From positions 1,798,001-1,862,000 of the forward strand of contig NZ_CP022986.1 in NCBI RefSeq assembly GCF_002770595.1: 64,000 nt of DNA. Direction: 5' to 3'. The first letter of the stretch is position 1. Each line of letters begins with the position of its first letter. Below are positions 50,479 through 59,116 of this stretch, in pieces. Under the pieces are notes generated by a model. It saw nothing but the letters and a program-made list of their open reading frames with translations. It made no database searches and was not told the origin of the DNA. Source of the stretch: Chryseobacterium camelliae (lineage in GTDB: Bacteria > Bacteroidota > Bacteroidia > Flavobacteriales > Weeksellaceae). The translations under genes and the position numbers were made by a program.

Positions 50479-52107
50479 TTATTCTGTAATCTGTATCAGG
50501 GACATCTTTTCGTACTGCTGTTCCCGGGTCTTCGGGTTCAGAAATTTTAGAGACAGCCTGGTGATCCGGTAATGGTTTTCCTGATCAACTACGCTGTACT
50601 TTCTGCCGACCTCGTTCAGGTGCTCGTCATAAACCACAAGATAGTCTCCCTTTTTTAAGGCACCGGCCTCTACTCTTGGCGTATTTCTTTGGGTATAGAA
50701 ATCAAAAGCCCAGGGTTCATACCCTTTCAACATGAAAATCCTGTCTTTTTCAATATGATTCTTATTGACAAACTGAGCCAGCTTCAGACTGCCCTGATAT
50801 TGGGTAAGGACCGGATAAAACTGGGTATTCAGATACAGGTTAACGGCAATGGCGAATATCAACGATGCAAAAACATACTTCCTGAAAAGGTCTTTTTTTG
50901 AAAAAATAACTATGATAAGGCAGCCGTAAACTGCTGCTGCCACAAGATACATGATGATATTTGGAATCCCGGTAAAGTATAGGGTAAGAAGAATAATACC
51001 GATGAGTACGGCAAAAATGACGAACAGCTGGATGCCATAGAGGATTCTTATCTTCTTAAGGCTGTTTTTCCTGAACATTTCTAAGAGATACGCTGCTGTT
51101 AAGACAGACAGGACCGCAATAAGGCCGTTGAGGTAATGCGGAAGCTTGAATTTTGAAGCCGAAAATACCAGCATAACCAGCCAGAATCCTCCTAAAGTAA
51201 GGAATTCGTTGCCCTCCGTTTTTCTGAACCTTGTTTTAATAAAGAATGCCGTCTTTTCAAATATGCCGAAATAAAAAGCCAGAGAAAACGGAAGAAATGC
51301 CCAGAGCAGGGTATGGAAAAAGAAAAAATAATCAGGGCTGGTCTCCTCAAAACCGCTTGCCGTAAGCCTGTTGACACTCTGGTTAAACAGAATGAACCTT
51401 ATCCCTTCATCCCCGAACTGAACATGGTACGCATACAGGACCGGTATAATTCCGATGGCAAAACTCAGTGCCACAATGATGATTTTAAGGTTAAAAAACT
51501 TTTTCCAGTCCCGGGAATACAGCAGATATGCTAAAATACAGAAGCCGATGATGACAATTGCCATAAGCCCTTTTGAGGAAAAGGCCAGAGCTGTTCCCAA
51601 TCCTGCCAGTATCGCACTGGAAATATGCTGTGTCTTAATGAAACGGACGAACTGCCAGATTGAAAAAATGATGAATCCCGTGAGTACGGCATCGGTCCTT
51701 ACATCATGCGCAGACAGGATGATCGTCTGTACCGAAAGAAAAATCAGTGAGGCCAGGTATCCCGTATGTTCGTTGTCGTACAGGATTTCCGCAAGCTTTT
51801 TAGTGGAAAATGCTCCTAAAGCAAGGCAAAGCAGTGCCGGAATCCTATAGGCAACATGGCTGATGCCGAACATTTTCATGGATAGTGCAGCCAGCCAGAA
51901 ATGCATATGCGGTTTATCCAGGTATGGGTTTTCTCCTTTGAAGATATGAAGGAAATCATTATTCAGGGTCATCCTCATGGCCATGGAGGCATGCTGCGCA
52001 GAATCATTTTCCATCAGCGGAATAAAAAGCCCTGAAATATAGACGATTGAAAAGCCAATATGGAGCATAATGATCTGGCGGGACGTCAGCAGTTGATTTT
52101 GATTCAT
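50479..52107 (-). CDS. GT39-type (ArnT-like) glycosyltransferase
   Basis: 542 residues from ATG 52107 (alternative ATG 52149; the longer frame would overlap the divergent GT2 gene). It is a polytopic membrane protein with about 10-12 helices. The first periplasmic loop carries MENDSAQHASMAMRM, the equivalent of the DEA(R/H) acidic motif of PMT/ArnT enzymes, followed by PYLDKPHMHFWLAALSMKMF. Such enzymes use polyprenyl-phosphate-linked sugars to modify lipid A, glycans or proteins outside the inner membrane. It is divergent from GT2 and UPF0104 genes with related jobs. Confidence 0.85.
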   Translation of the reverse strand: MNQNQLLTSRQIIMLHIGFSIVYISGLFIPLMENDSAQHASMAMRMTLNNDFLHIFKGENPYLDKPHMHFWLAALSMKMFGISHVAYRIPALLCLALGAFSTKKLAEILYDNEHTGYLASLIFLSVQTIILSAHDVRTDAVLTGFIIFSIWQFVRFIKTQHISSAILAGLGTALAFSSKGLMAIVIIGFCILAYLLYSRDWKKFFNLKIIIVALSFAIGIIPVLYAYHVQFGDEGIRFILFNQSVNRLTASGFEETSPDYFFFFHTLLWAFLPFSLAFYFGIFEKTAFFIKTRFRKTEGNEFLTLGGFWLVMLVFSASKFKLPHYLNGLIAVLSVLTAAYLLEMFRKNSLKKIRILYGIQLFVIFAVLIGIILLTLYFTGIPNIIMYLVAAAVYGCLIIVIFSKKDLFRKYVFASLIFAIAVNLYLNTQFYPVLTQYQGSLKLAQFVNKNHIEKDRIFMLKGYEPWAFDFYTQRNTPRVEAGALKKGDYLVVYDEHLNEVGRKYSVVDQENHYRITRLSLKFLNPKTREQQYEKMSLIQITE

Positions 52108-52176
52108 CCGGAAGAATAGTTTTTTAGTATTTTTGCAAAAGTTTGCCATGCAAATGTAATAAATCAGGATCAACAA

Positions 52177-53130
52177 ATGAATCATAATCAGTTTTACTCT
52201 CTGGTCATTCCCATGTATAATGAACAGGGCAACGCAGGACTTCTCATAGACCGTATCCGGGAGGCCATGGCAGGGTACCGCTACGAGCTTATCCTCATCG
52301 ACGACCATTCGAAAGACGGAACGGTAAAGGAAATCATCGAAAAAAACGATCCGAATGTCGTGCTGATCCAGCTGAAAAAGAACTACGGACAGAGTTCTGC
52401 CATGATGGCGGGCTTTGATTATGCTTCAGGGGATTATATCATCACTCTTGACGGGGACCTTCAGAATGACCCAAGCGATATCCCGGCTATGGTAAATCTG
52501 CTGGAAAGCGGGGATTATGACCTTGTGGTGGGAAAACGCCAGAAAAGGAAAGATTCTTCGGTGCGGACCATTCCTTCCAGGATCGCTAATTTTATCATCA
52601 AGAGAACGACAAAACTTAATATTTCAGACCAGGGCTGTGCACTGAAGGTATTCACCAAAGAAACGGCAAAAGACCTGAACCTGTATGGTGAAAACCACCG
52701 GTTCATCAGCTTAATGGCCCATCTGAACGGTGCCAGGATAGCAGAAATGCCTGTCAAGCACCATGCCCGCCAGTTTGGAGTGAGCAAATACGGGATGAAC
52801 AGGACTTTTAAGGTCATCAATGACCTTCTGCTGGTGCTGTTCAACCAGAAATACCTTTCCAAGCCGATTTACCTTTTCGGGAATATTGGGCTGGTGGCAT
52901 TTATCCTGGGAATGCTGATCAACATGTATCTTCTGATTGTGAAGTTAATGGGCCATGATATCGGCGGAAGGCCTTTGCTGATTTTAGGGGTACTGCTTGT
53001 CTTTATCGGGATCCAGTTTTTCACGACAGGGATTATTATCGATATGCTGATGAAGACCTATTACGAATCCCAGAGCAAGCGTCCTTTCAACATCAGAAAA
53101 ATAACGAGTTTTGGAGAACGCCAATCTTAA
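52177..53130 (+). CDS. GT2-family polyprenyl-phosphate glycosyltransferase (ArnC/DPM1-like)
   Basis: 317 residues. SLVIPMYNEQGNAGLLI, the DD of LIDDHSKDG (42-43) and the DxD of LDGDLQNDP (92-94) bind nucleotide sugar and metal. DQGCALKVFTK and HARQFGVSKYGM are diagnostic of ArnC/dolichol-phosphate mannosyltransferase types. Two C-terminal membrane helices (about 230-258 and 270-295) anchor it. It probably charges undecaprenyl phosphate with a sugar for the adjacent GT39. It overlaps the next gene by 20 bases. Confidence 0.92.
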   Translation: MNHNQFYSLVIPMYNEQGNAGLLIDRIREAMAGYRYELILIDDHSKDGTVKEIIEKNDPNVVLIQLKKNYGQSSAMMAGFDYASGDYIITLDGDLQNDPSDIPAMVNLLESGDYDLVVGKRQKRKDSSVRTIPSRIANFIIKRTTKLNISDQGCALKVFTKETAKDLNLYGENHRFISLMAHLNGARIAEMPVKHHARQFGVSKYGMNRTFKVINDLLLVLFNQKYLSKPIYLFGNIGLVAFILGMLINMYLLIVKLMGHDIGGRPLLILGVLLVFIGIQFFTTGIIIDMLMKTYYESQSKRPFNIRKITSFGERQS

Positions 53131-53974
53131 AAAAATACTGGTCAATGCGGTGAAAATTATCATCAGCATTGGATTATTGTATTTCGTTTTCAAAAAAATC
53201 CCGTTCCGGGAAGTGGCTGGTCTCTGGTCAACCGTCAGTATACCTTATGTGCTGGCTGCTGCTGTTTTCTTTCTGGCTTCGCAGATCCTGTCGACGAAAC
53301 GCCTGGAGTTTTATCTGGAAGCCAACCGGTTCAGCCTCAGTTTCAGGAGCAACCTGGAGCTTTATTTCCTGGGGATGTTTTATAATTTTTTCATTCCCGG
53401 CGGTATTGGAGGTGATGCTTACAAAGTATACCTGCTGAACAAAAAGTTCGGCTGGAGCGCCAAAAAGATCACTTCTGCCCTTTTTAACGACAGGCTGAGC
53501 GGTTTACTGGCAATCTGTGTGCTGATCCTGGGATCTTCCGGCTTCCTGTTTGAGCCGAAATGGCTTCCGCTGATTGTTATTGCGATGGTTTCTGGCATTT
53601 TTTTAACGCTGATGATCACCAGAAAGTGGTTCCCGGCATACAAACCTGTATTTTATACTACCCTGGCCTATTCTGTAGCCATTCAGGCGCTTCAGGTGAT
53701 CTGTTTTATGCTGTTGCTGAAAAGCCTGGGTGTTAACGGCCATTTTGCCATTTATACCGTGACCTTTCTGGGGAGCTCCATATTAAGCCTGATTTCCTTT
53801 GCGGGGATCGGTGTACGGGAAATGCTGTTCCTCCAGGCGTCAAAATATTTTGATTTCGATCCGGCAGTATCCGTATCTGCTTCACTGCTTTTTACGGTGA
53901 TTACTGCTTTTTTCTCATTCTTCGGAATCTTTTTCCAGCTTAGAAAGCTTCATTTGCACCTTAAAGAAAACTGA
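53111..53974 (+). CDS. UPF0104/LPG-synthase-TM family protein, TTG start
   Basis: 287 residues with about seven transmembrane segments. The first Met codon in frame is about 80 residues in, so translation must begin at a non-ATG codon; TTG at 53111, inside the last codons of the GT2 gene, is the best choice. FYNFFIPGGIGGDAYKVYLL is the family block. The coupling with GT2 suggests a role in flipping a lipid-linked sugar, by analogy only. PssA follows two bases after the stop. Confidence 0.8.
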   Translation: MENANLKKILVNAVKIIISIGLLYFVFKKIPFREVAGLWSTVSIPYVLAAAVFFLASQILSTKRLEFYLEANRFSLSFRSNLELYFLGMFYNFFIPGGIGGDAYKVYLLNKKFGWSAKKITSALFNDRLSGLLAICVLILGSSGFLFEPKWLPLIVIAMVSGIFLTLMITRKWFPAYKPVFYTTLAYSVAIQALQVICFMLLLKSLGVNGHFAIYTVTFLGSSILSLISFAGIGVREMLFLQASKYFDFDPAVSVSASLLFTVITAFFSFFGIFFQLRKLHLHLKEN

Positions 53975-53975
53975 T

Positions 53976-54692
53976 ATGAATTTTATAAAAAATAACCTGG
54001 CCAATGCTTTGACGCTCGGAAACCTCTTTTCGGGATGTGTGGGAGCCATCCATCTTATTACAGGGGATTATACCGTTACGGGGCTGTGCCTTATTTTCTC
54101 TCTGGTCCTCGACTTTTTCGACGGATTTGTTGCCCGCGCCCTTAAAGCGAATTCCAATCTGGGTGTTCAGCTGGATTCGCTTGCCGATATGGTGAGCTTC
54201 GGGCTGCTACCGGGACTGACGATGTTCAAAGCACTGGAACCTTTCGGAAATACGCTGGCAGGTATTGATTTTCCTTTTGAGATTCAGTACCTTGGACTGG
54301 TTGTGACTCTTTTTTCCTGTCTGCGCCTGGCCATTTTCAATATCGATGACGAACAGAAATACTACTTCAAAGGATTGAATACCCCGTCCAATACCGTCCT
54401 CATCTTCGGGCTGTACTATGCTTTTCAGGAAGATCAGAGTTTCGGCTTCCTGTTTGATAATGCCGGTATTCTGATCCTTCTAACATTTGTTTTATCCTGG
54501 CTGCTGATCAGTCCTGTAAAGATGATTGCCATGAAATTCAAATCCATGAAGCTGAAGGATAATTACCCTAAACTGGTCCTCCTGATCGGCGCCCTGATCA
54601 TTTTAGCCGTTTTCAGGACAGTAGGCATCCCGATGGTAGTGATCTACTACATGCTGGTTTCTATGGTATTCCAGAAACAGCTTACCTCCTGA
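53976..54692 (+). CDS. pssA: CDP-diacylglycerol--serine O-phosphatidyltransferase
   Basis: 238 residues, integral membrane. The CDP-alcohol phosphatidyltransferase signature is complete: Asp49-Gly50, Ala53-Arg54, Gly63, Asp67 and Asp71 in DGFVARALKANSNLG and QLDSLAD. It makes phosphatidylserine, the precursor of phosphatidylethanolamine, in the inner membrane. It is one base from the UPF0104 stop, forming GT2-UPF0104-pssA as an operon. Confidence 0.95.
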   Translation: MNFIKNNLANALTLGNLFSGCVGAIHLITGDYTVTGLCLIFSLVLDFFDGFVARALKANSNLGVQLDSLADMVSFGLLPGLTMFKALEPFGNTLAGIDFPFEIQYLGLVVTLFSCLRLAIFNIDDEQKYYFKGLNTPSNTVLIFGLYYAFQEDQSFGFLFDNAGILILLTFVLSWLLISPVKMIAMKFKSMKLKDNYPKLVLLIGALIILAVFRTVGIPMVVIYYMLVSMVFQKQLTS

Positions 54693-54757
54693 CCTGACAT
54701 ATCAAGCTGATAAAACCATTTCAAATTAACCCAATTTCAAATTATCAAATAAAAATA

Positions 54758-55522
54758 ATGAATTTAAAACTCCATAAACCGCTTTGTGTATTTGACTTAG
54801 AAACCACAGGAACCAATATTGGCAAAGACCGTATTGTAGAGATCTGTATCCTTAAAGTACATCCTGATGCATCCCGTGAAAGCCGGACCTGGCGTGTGAA
54901 TCCTGAAATGCCGATCCCAAAGGAATGCAGTGCCATCCATGGTATTTATGAGGAAGATATCAGAGACTGCCCTACCTTTAAAGAAATTGCCCCGAAAGTA
55001 ATGGAAATGCTTTCAGGTTCGGATCTGGGCGGCTTCAATTCTAACCGCTTCGATGTGCCGCTTTTAGCCGAGGAACTGCTGAGAGTAGGTATGGATTTTG
55101 ATCTAAGCAAATTCAAACTGGTGGATGCCCAGACCATTTACCATAAAAAGGAACCGAGAAACCTGAGTGCGGCCTATCATTTCTATTGTGGGAAAACCCT
55201 TGAAAATGCCCATTCAGCGGAAGCTGATGTGATGGCTACTTTCGAGGTGCTGGATGCACAGGTGGGAAAATATGAAGATATCCCTAATGAGATCGCTCCT
55301 TTAAGTGAATTCACGTTCCATAACAAGCATGCGGATCTGGCCGGGTTTATCGGATATAATGAAAAGCTGGAAGAAGTATTTAATTTCGGGAAATATAAGG
55401 GACAGGGAGTAAAAGCTGTTTTCCAGAAGGACCTGGGATATTTCGGATGGCTTCAGAATGCTGATTTCCCGTTATACACGAAAAAGGTATTCATCAAAAT
55501 ACAGTTATCAAGTAAATTTTAA
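54758..55522 (+). CDS. DnaQ-like 3'-5' exonuclease
   Basis: 254 residues. The DEDDh residues are present: Asp and Glu in FDLETTG (13-15 region), Asp in FNSNRFDVPLL, and His and Asp in HSAEADV. This is the epsilon/proofreading fold, here as a separate protein. A C-terminal extension (about 205-250; FNFGKYKGQGVKAVF ... DLGYFGWLQNAD) resembles a DUF3820-type segment. Likely roles are DNA repair or RNA trimming. It is followed by the DUF2007 gene at three bases. Confidence 0.88.
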   Translation: MNLKLHKPLCVFDLETTGTNIGKDRIVEICILKVHPDASRESRTWRVNPEMPIPKECSAIHGIYEEDIRDCPTFKEIAPKVMEMLSGSDLGGFNSNRFDVPLLAEELLRVGMDFDLSKFKLVDAQTIYHKKEPRNLSAAYHFYCGKTLENAHSAEADVMATFEVLDAQVGKYEDIPNEIAPLSEFTFHNKHADLAGFIGYNEKLEEVFNFGKYKGQGVKAVFQKDLGYFGWLQNADFPLYTKKVFIKIQLSSKF

Positions 55523-55525
55523 TAT

Positions 55526-55927
55526 ATGTCAGAACTAGTTCGCTTTAAGTTTTATGAAAATGCCCTTGCTGCCAACAGGGATAAACAGATCCTTGCCGAT
55601 GCTGGCATCAACAGTTTTATTGCGAACGAACAGCTGATCCAGTCGGACTGGCTGCTGTCGCAGGCTGTAGGGGGAATTCAGCTGCAGGTATTTGACGAAG
55701 ACCTTGAAAAAGCGGAAAAAGCCTTGCAGGATTATCAGGAAAACGAACAGTTTTCCCTGGAGGTAGAACATACCATTGAAGATCCTGATTATGATTTCAC
55801 CTGCCCGAAATGCGGTTCCAACCATATTTACAGAGACGACAGCGCAACCAGCTTTTTCGGCATCTCTATCCTCACCAGCCACACCTTCATCTGTTATTAC
55901 TGCGGCAACGAATTTTCTCATGCCTGA
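55526..55927 (+). CDS. DUF2007 protein with C-terminal zinc ribbon
   Basis: 133 residues. Residues 1-75 match DUF2007 (putative signal-transducing domain), with ILADAGINSFIANEQLIQSDWLLSQAVGGIQLQV. The tail has two CxxC knuckles, CPKCG (about 95-99) and CYYCG (about 126-130), forming a zinc ribbon. Function unknown. Probably co-transcribed with the exonuclease and FAH genes. Confidence 0.82.
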   Translation: MSELVRFKFYENALAANRDKQILADAGINSFIANEQLIQSDWLLSQAVGGIQLQVFDEDLEKAEKALQDYQENEQFSLEVEHTIEDPDYDFTCPKCGSNHIYRDDSATSFFGISILTSHTFICYYCGNEFSHA

Positions 55928-55974
55928 CAAAGCATTACTATAACCCCTCATTAATCCAATATAAAACCACTCAT

Positions 55975-56580
55975 ATGAAGATCATCTGTATAGGAAGAAA
56001 CTACAGTGAACACGCCAAAGAACTGGGCAATGATATTCCTGAAAAACCGGTCATCTTTATGAAGCCGGACACAGCCATCCTGAAGGGAAATGATTTTTAC
56101 ATTCCTGAGTTTTCGAATGACGTGCATTACGAACTGGAAGTGGTGCTAAAGATTTCCAAAGGAGGGAAATACATCCTAAAGGAAGCCGCACACAAGCATT
56201 ATGAAGAAATCGGGCTCGGTATTGATTTCACGGCGCGCGACCTCCAGAGCGAACTGAAATCCAAGGGGCTTCCATGGGAACTGGCCAAGGGATTTGACGG
56301 TTCTGCGGTAGTGGGGAACTTCTTCAAAAAAGATTCCTATGACCTTGCTAACCTTCAGTTTTCCTTGCTTAAAAACAAGGAAAAGGTACAGGATGGCCAT
56401 ACGAAAGATATGATGTTCACGTTCGATGACATTATCGCCTTTGTATCCCAGTATTTTACTTTACGGGTGGGCGACCTCATTTTTACCGGCACCCCGAAAG
56501 GCGTGGGAAAAGTAAATGAAAATGATATTTTGGAAGCATACCTGGAAGAACAGAAGGTGATTGATATACGGGTGATGTGA
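55975..56580 (+). CDS. Fumarylacetoacetate hydrolase-family protein
   Basis: 201 residues from ATG 55975 (the frame is open from 55810, within the previous gene). GRNYSEHAKELGND, FDGSAVVGNFF and GDLIFTGTPKGVGKV are FAH-family blocks; acidic metal ligands lie in YELEVVLKI. The short length fits the acylpyruvase/oxaloacetate-decarboxylase (FAHD1-like) branch. Substrate is unknown. Confidence 0.88.
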   Translation: MKIICIGRNYSEHAKELGNDIPEKPVIFMKPDTAILKGNDFYIPEFSNDVHYELEVVLKISKGGKYILKEAAHKHYEEIGLGIDFTARDLQSELKSKGLPWELAKGFDGSAVVGNFFKKDSYDLANLQFSLLKNKEKVQDGHTKDMMFTFDDIIAFVSQYFTLRVGDLIFTGTPKGVGKVNENDILEAYLEEQKVIDIRVM

Positions 56581-56635
56581 TAATTCTCCTGTATATTCAG
56601 CATTTTTTCTTATCTTTAATAGCAAAACCAAGCTT

Positions 56636-57073
56636 ATGATTAATATTGTAGTACCCGTAGATTTCAGTGAAAAAACAGAACAGCTCATCAATGGTGCTGT
56701 AAAATTTGCTAAAGATGTTAACGGAAAGATTTACCTGATCCATGTTGCGCCTACAGATATCGGTTTTGCCATCGGCGATATGGGTTTCCAGTATTTTCCG
56801 GAAGTAGAAGAAAATGAAATCAGAGAAGAATTGGTTCAGCTGAATAAGATCCAGCAGAAAGTTATGGCCCAGGGAGTTGAAAGCGAGCATCTTCTGAAAC
56901 AGGGGATCGCCAAAGATATGATTTTAGAATACGCACATGATAAGCGTGCAGACTATATCGTCGTAGGTTCCCACGGAAGAAGCGAGATGTATGACGTATT
57001 TGTAGGAAGCCTGACCAAAGGCCTGACCAAAAGTTCAGATATTCCTTTGCTGGTTCTGCCTATCCAGGAATAA
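56636..57073 (+). CDS. Universal stress protein (UspA-like)
   Basis: 145 residues, single Usp domain. INIVVPVDFSE opens the fold, and VVGSHGRSEMYDVFVGS contains the ATP-binding G-x-G-H-G-R signature expected of the UspFG-type group. Cytosolic; bound nucleotide and partners are unknown. Single gene. Confidence 0.9.
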   Translation: MINIVVPVDFSEKTEQLINGAVKFAKDVNGKIYLIHVAPTDIGFAIGDMGFQYFPEVEENEIREELVQLNKIQQKVMAQGVESEHLLKQGIAKDMILEYAHDKRADYIVVGSHGRSEMYDVFVGSLTKGLTKSSDIPLLVLPIQE

Positions 57074-57215
57074 GCAGTTATAAAGATGACTTCTGCAGAT
57101 CCCCCAATAAGGCAGCTTCAGATGCTGCGTTATCTGCGGCTGAATATAAATTATCAACCGTTTGATTTCAGTATGCTGCTGATCTTTTAAACCATCAGTT
57201 TACCATCTTAAACAT

Positions 57216-57256
57216 AAAAAAACCGATCAGACATTGCTGTGCTGATCGGTTTTTTA
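57216..57256. terminator. Bidirectional terminator between Usp and DUF6341-like genes
   Basis: AACCGATCAG and CTGATCGGTT pair around an 11-base loop, with A- and T-runs on the outer sides. Confidence 0.85.
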
Positions 57257-57272
57257 TTATATAACCAATTAA

Positions 57273-57506
57273 TTAACCTTCTTTTTTATAGATCTCAGGA
57301 TCGTAGTAAGGGTGTTTCCCTTCAGTAGGAGAATGGTAGTCTTTATCTTTGTTGTTCCCCAATCTCGATACCAACACATAGCACCAGTAAGTGAACAATG
57401 TACAGCAAACGATAAAAAGAATCCAGTTTAAAACATTGCCAAACGCATCAAAGAAACCGAATGTCCATTTGAAAACTTTGCTTAAGAATAGAAAGAAAGA
57501 CGTCAT
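57273..57506 (-). CDS. Small membrane protein (DUF6341-like)
   Basis: 77 residues with one hydrophobic segment (about 25-47; NVLNWILFIVCCTLFTYWCYVLV) and a polar C-terminus (KHPYYDPEIYKKEG). From memory this type of short protein beside a DUF6427-like gene in Flavobacteriia is called DUF6341; the name is uncertain. It is divergent from the 301-residue gene, and their promoters overlap. Confidence 0.65.
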   Translation of the reverse strand: MTSFFLFLSKVFKWTFGFFDAFGNVLNWILFIVCCTLFTYWCYVLVSRLGNNKDKDYHSPTEGKHPYYDPEIYKKEG

Positions 57507-57524
57507 TATTTTCCTTTTTTAAAT

Positions 57525-57532
57525 TAACTTTG
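57525..57532 (+). promoter_or_regulatory. Possible -7 box for the DUF6427-like gene
   Basis: TAACTTTG fits TAnnTTTG, 17 bases before the ATG at 57549. No -33 TTG is visible. Confidence 0.4.
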
Positions 57533-57534
57533 TA

Positions 57535-57567
57535 CAAATTTATAAAAAATGTTTAAATTACTTTCAA
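57535..57567 (-). promoter_or_regulatory. Likely promoter of the DUF6341-like gene
   Basis: On the minus strand TTG (57567-57565), 22 bases, then TAAATTTG (57542-57535). It partly overlaps the plus-strand unit, so the two divergent genes share control DNA. Confidence 0.5.
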
Positions 57568-58454
57568 AAGAAAGCAATATTTTTTCAATCCCGGTCTATA
57601 TTGGTTTTCTTCTTTTGGTAGTTATCATATTTAACATCCTGAATTTCAATACTTATGAAGCAATTATTGAAAGTATTACCTTTCTTGGAATTGCCTTAGC
57701 TTATTTCTGTTTCCATACCATTGCCCTGAATTACCAGACCCACCTTCCGCTGTTTCTGTATACCTTTTTCATTTTCGGACTGTACCCCGGAAGCCTGGAT
57801 ATAGGGATTGCCGTAGCTCTGTTGACCAACTCCTTTCTCCTGCTTCTGCTTACCAGCACTGATGAAGATATCCGCAAGAAATCATATGTCCTGGTAGGAT
57901 CTATTATCGCTCTGAACTTTATATTTTTACCGACTACCTGGCCGATGGCATTTTTCGTGATCATCCATCTCATTGCCACCTCAGAAAGGATCGGCCTGAA
58001 CCTGTTCAGGTTCCTGCTGGGCATGGTGCTGATTGCCTTCAGTTATTTTTCCATAATGTTCTTCTTTAATTTCAGATCATGGAACTTTGATTATTTCCCC
58101 TTCGGAGCCATGAAGATGGTCACAGATTATACCGAATTGTTCCCACTGATTCCTATTGCCCTATTGCTGATCTACGCCGTTTATGACCATTTCAGAAACT
58201 ACAATAAAAAAAGCCCGGTAAGCCGGTACAAATATACTTTCCTGCTGGTGTTTTCACTTGCACAGCTGATCTCCATTGTTCTGTACATGAACAAAAGCTA
58301 TGAATATTTACTGCTCCTGGCCTTCCCCTCCAGTATTATCCTGAGCCGCATGCTGAGGTTTATGCCGAAATACTGGATGCAGGAAGTGAGCCTGTGGACC
58401 ATTATTATAAGCCTGGTGACATTTAAAGCCGGCAATTATTTCCAATTATTTTAA
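57549..58454 (+). CDS. Polytopic membrane protein (DUF6427-like)
   Basis: 301 residues with about nine to ten hydrophobic helices and no obvious motif for transport or catalysis. It resembles the Flavobacteriia family usually called DUF6427, from memory. Residues around FNFRSWNFDYFPFGAMKMV form a polar segment in the middle. It ends six bases before the DUF3109 gene, so they are co-transcribed. Confidence 0.7.
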   Translation: MFKLLSKESNIFSIPVYIGFLLLVVIIFNILNFNTYEAIIESITFLGIALAYFCFHTIALNYQTHLPLFLYTFFIFGLYPGSLDIGIAVALLTNSFLLLLLTSTDEDIRKKSYVLVGSIIALNFIFLPTTWPMAFFVIIHLIATSERIGLNLFRFLLGMVLIAFSYFSIMFFFNFRSWNFDYFPFGAMKMVTDYTELFPLIPIALLLIYAVYDHFRNYNKKSPVSRYKYTFLLVFSLAQLISIVLYMNKSYEYLLLLAFPSSIILSRMLRFMPKYWMQEVSLWTIIISLVTFKAGNYFQLF

Positions 58455-58460
58455 AAGATT

Positions 58461-59045
58461 ATGATTCAGATTGACGATAAATTGATTTCCGAGGAAATAT
58501 TTTCCGAAGAATTTGTCTGTAACCTTACGAAATGTAAAGGTGCATGTTGCGTGGAAGGTGATGTGGGTGCCCCGCTCGATAAAGATGAGCTGGAGATCCT
58601 GGACACTATTTTTGACAAGATCAAACCTTACCTTACCCAGGAGGGCATCAAGGCCCTGGAAGAGCAGGGCACATGGACCACGGACCCGATGGACGGCATG
58701 TACGTAACCCCAATGGTGGAAGACCGTGAATGTGCCTATGTTACTTTTGATGCAAACGGCATTACGAAATGTGGCATTGAAAAAGCTTATGAAGACGGGG
58801 CGGTAGACTGGCAGAAACCTATTTCCTGCCACCTGTACCCTATCCGGATCACGGAATATTCTACATTTACAGCTCTGAATTACCATGAATGGAGCGTATG
58901 CAGTGATGCATGCACCCTGGGAAGAGAACTTCAGGTACCTGTTTACAAATTCCTTAAAACCCCGCTGACCCGCAAATATGGTGAAGAATTTTACACGGTT
59001 TTAAGCGAAGCTGCTGAAGAATGGAAAAAAGAATACGGTTCCTGA
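58461..59045 (+). CDS. DUF3109-family cysteine-rich protein
   Basis: 194 residues. It carries nine or so cysteines in a family pattern: CNLTKCKGACC near the N-terminus, ECAYVTFD, TKCGIEKA, SCHLYPIR and CSDACTLG. This resembles the YkgJ-type/zinc- or iron-cluster-binding families (CxxxxCKGxCC). It is soluble. Function unknown; it may bind Fe-S or zinc. Co-transcribed with the DUF6427-like gene. Confidence 0.85.
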   Translation: MIQIDDKLISEEIFSEEFVCNLTKCKGACCVEGDVGAPLDKDELEILDTIFDKIKPYLTQEGIKALEEQGTWTTDPMDGMYVTPMVEDRECAYVTFDANGITKCGIEKAYEDGAVDWQKPISCHLYPIRITEYSTFTALNYHEWSVCSDACTLGRELQVPVYKFLKTPLTRKYGEEFYTVLSEAAEEWKKEYGS

Positions 59046-59068
59046 TGAAAACTTGTATTTAGATCAAA

Positions 59069-59097
59069 GAAAAGCCGGACAATGTCCGGCTTTCTTA
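59069..59097. terminator. Bidirectional terminator
   Basis: GAAAGCCGGAC and GTCCGGCTTTC pair perfectly over AAT. It lies between convergent genes and ends both. Confidence 0.85.
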
Positions 59098-59116
59098 TAT
59101 ACTTGATCAGAATATC

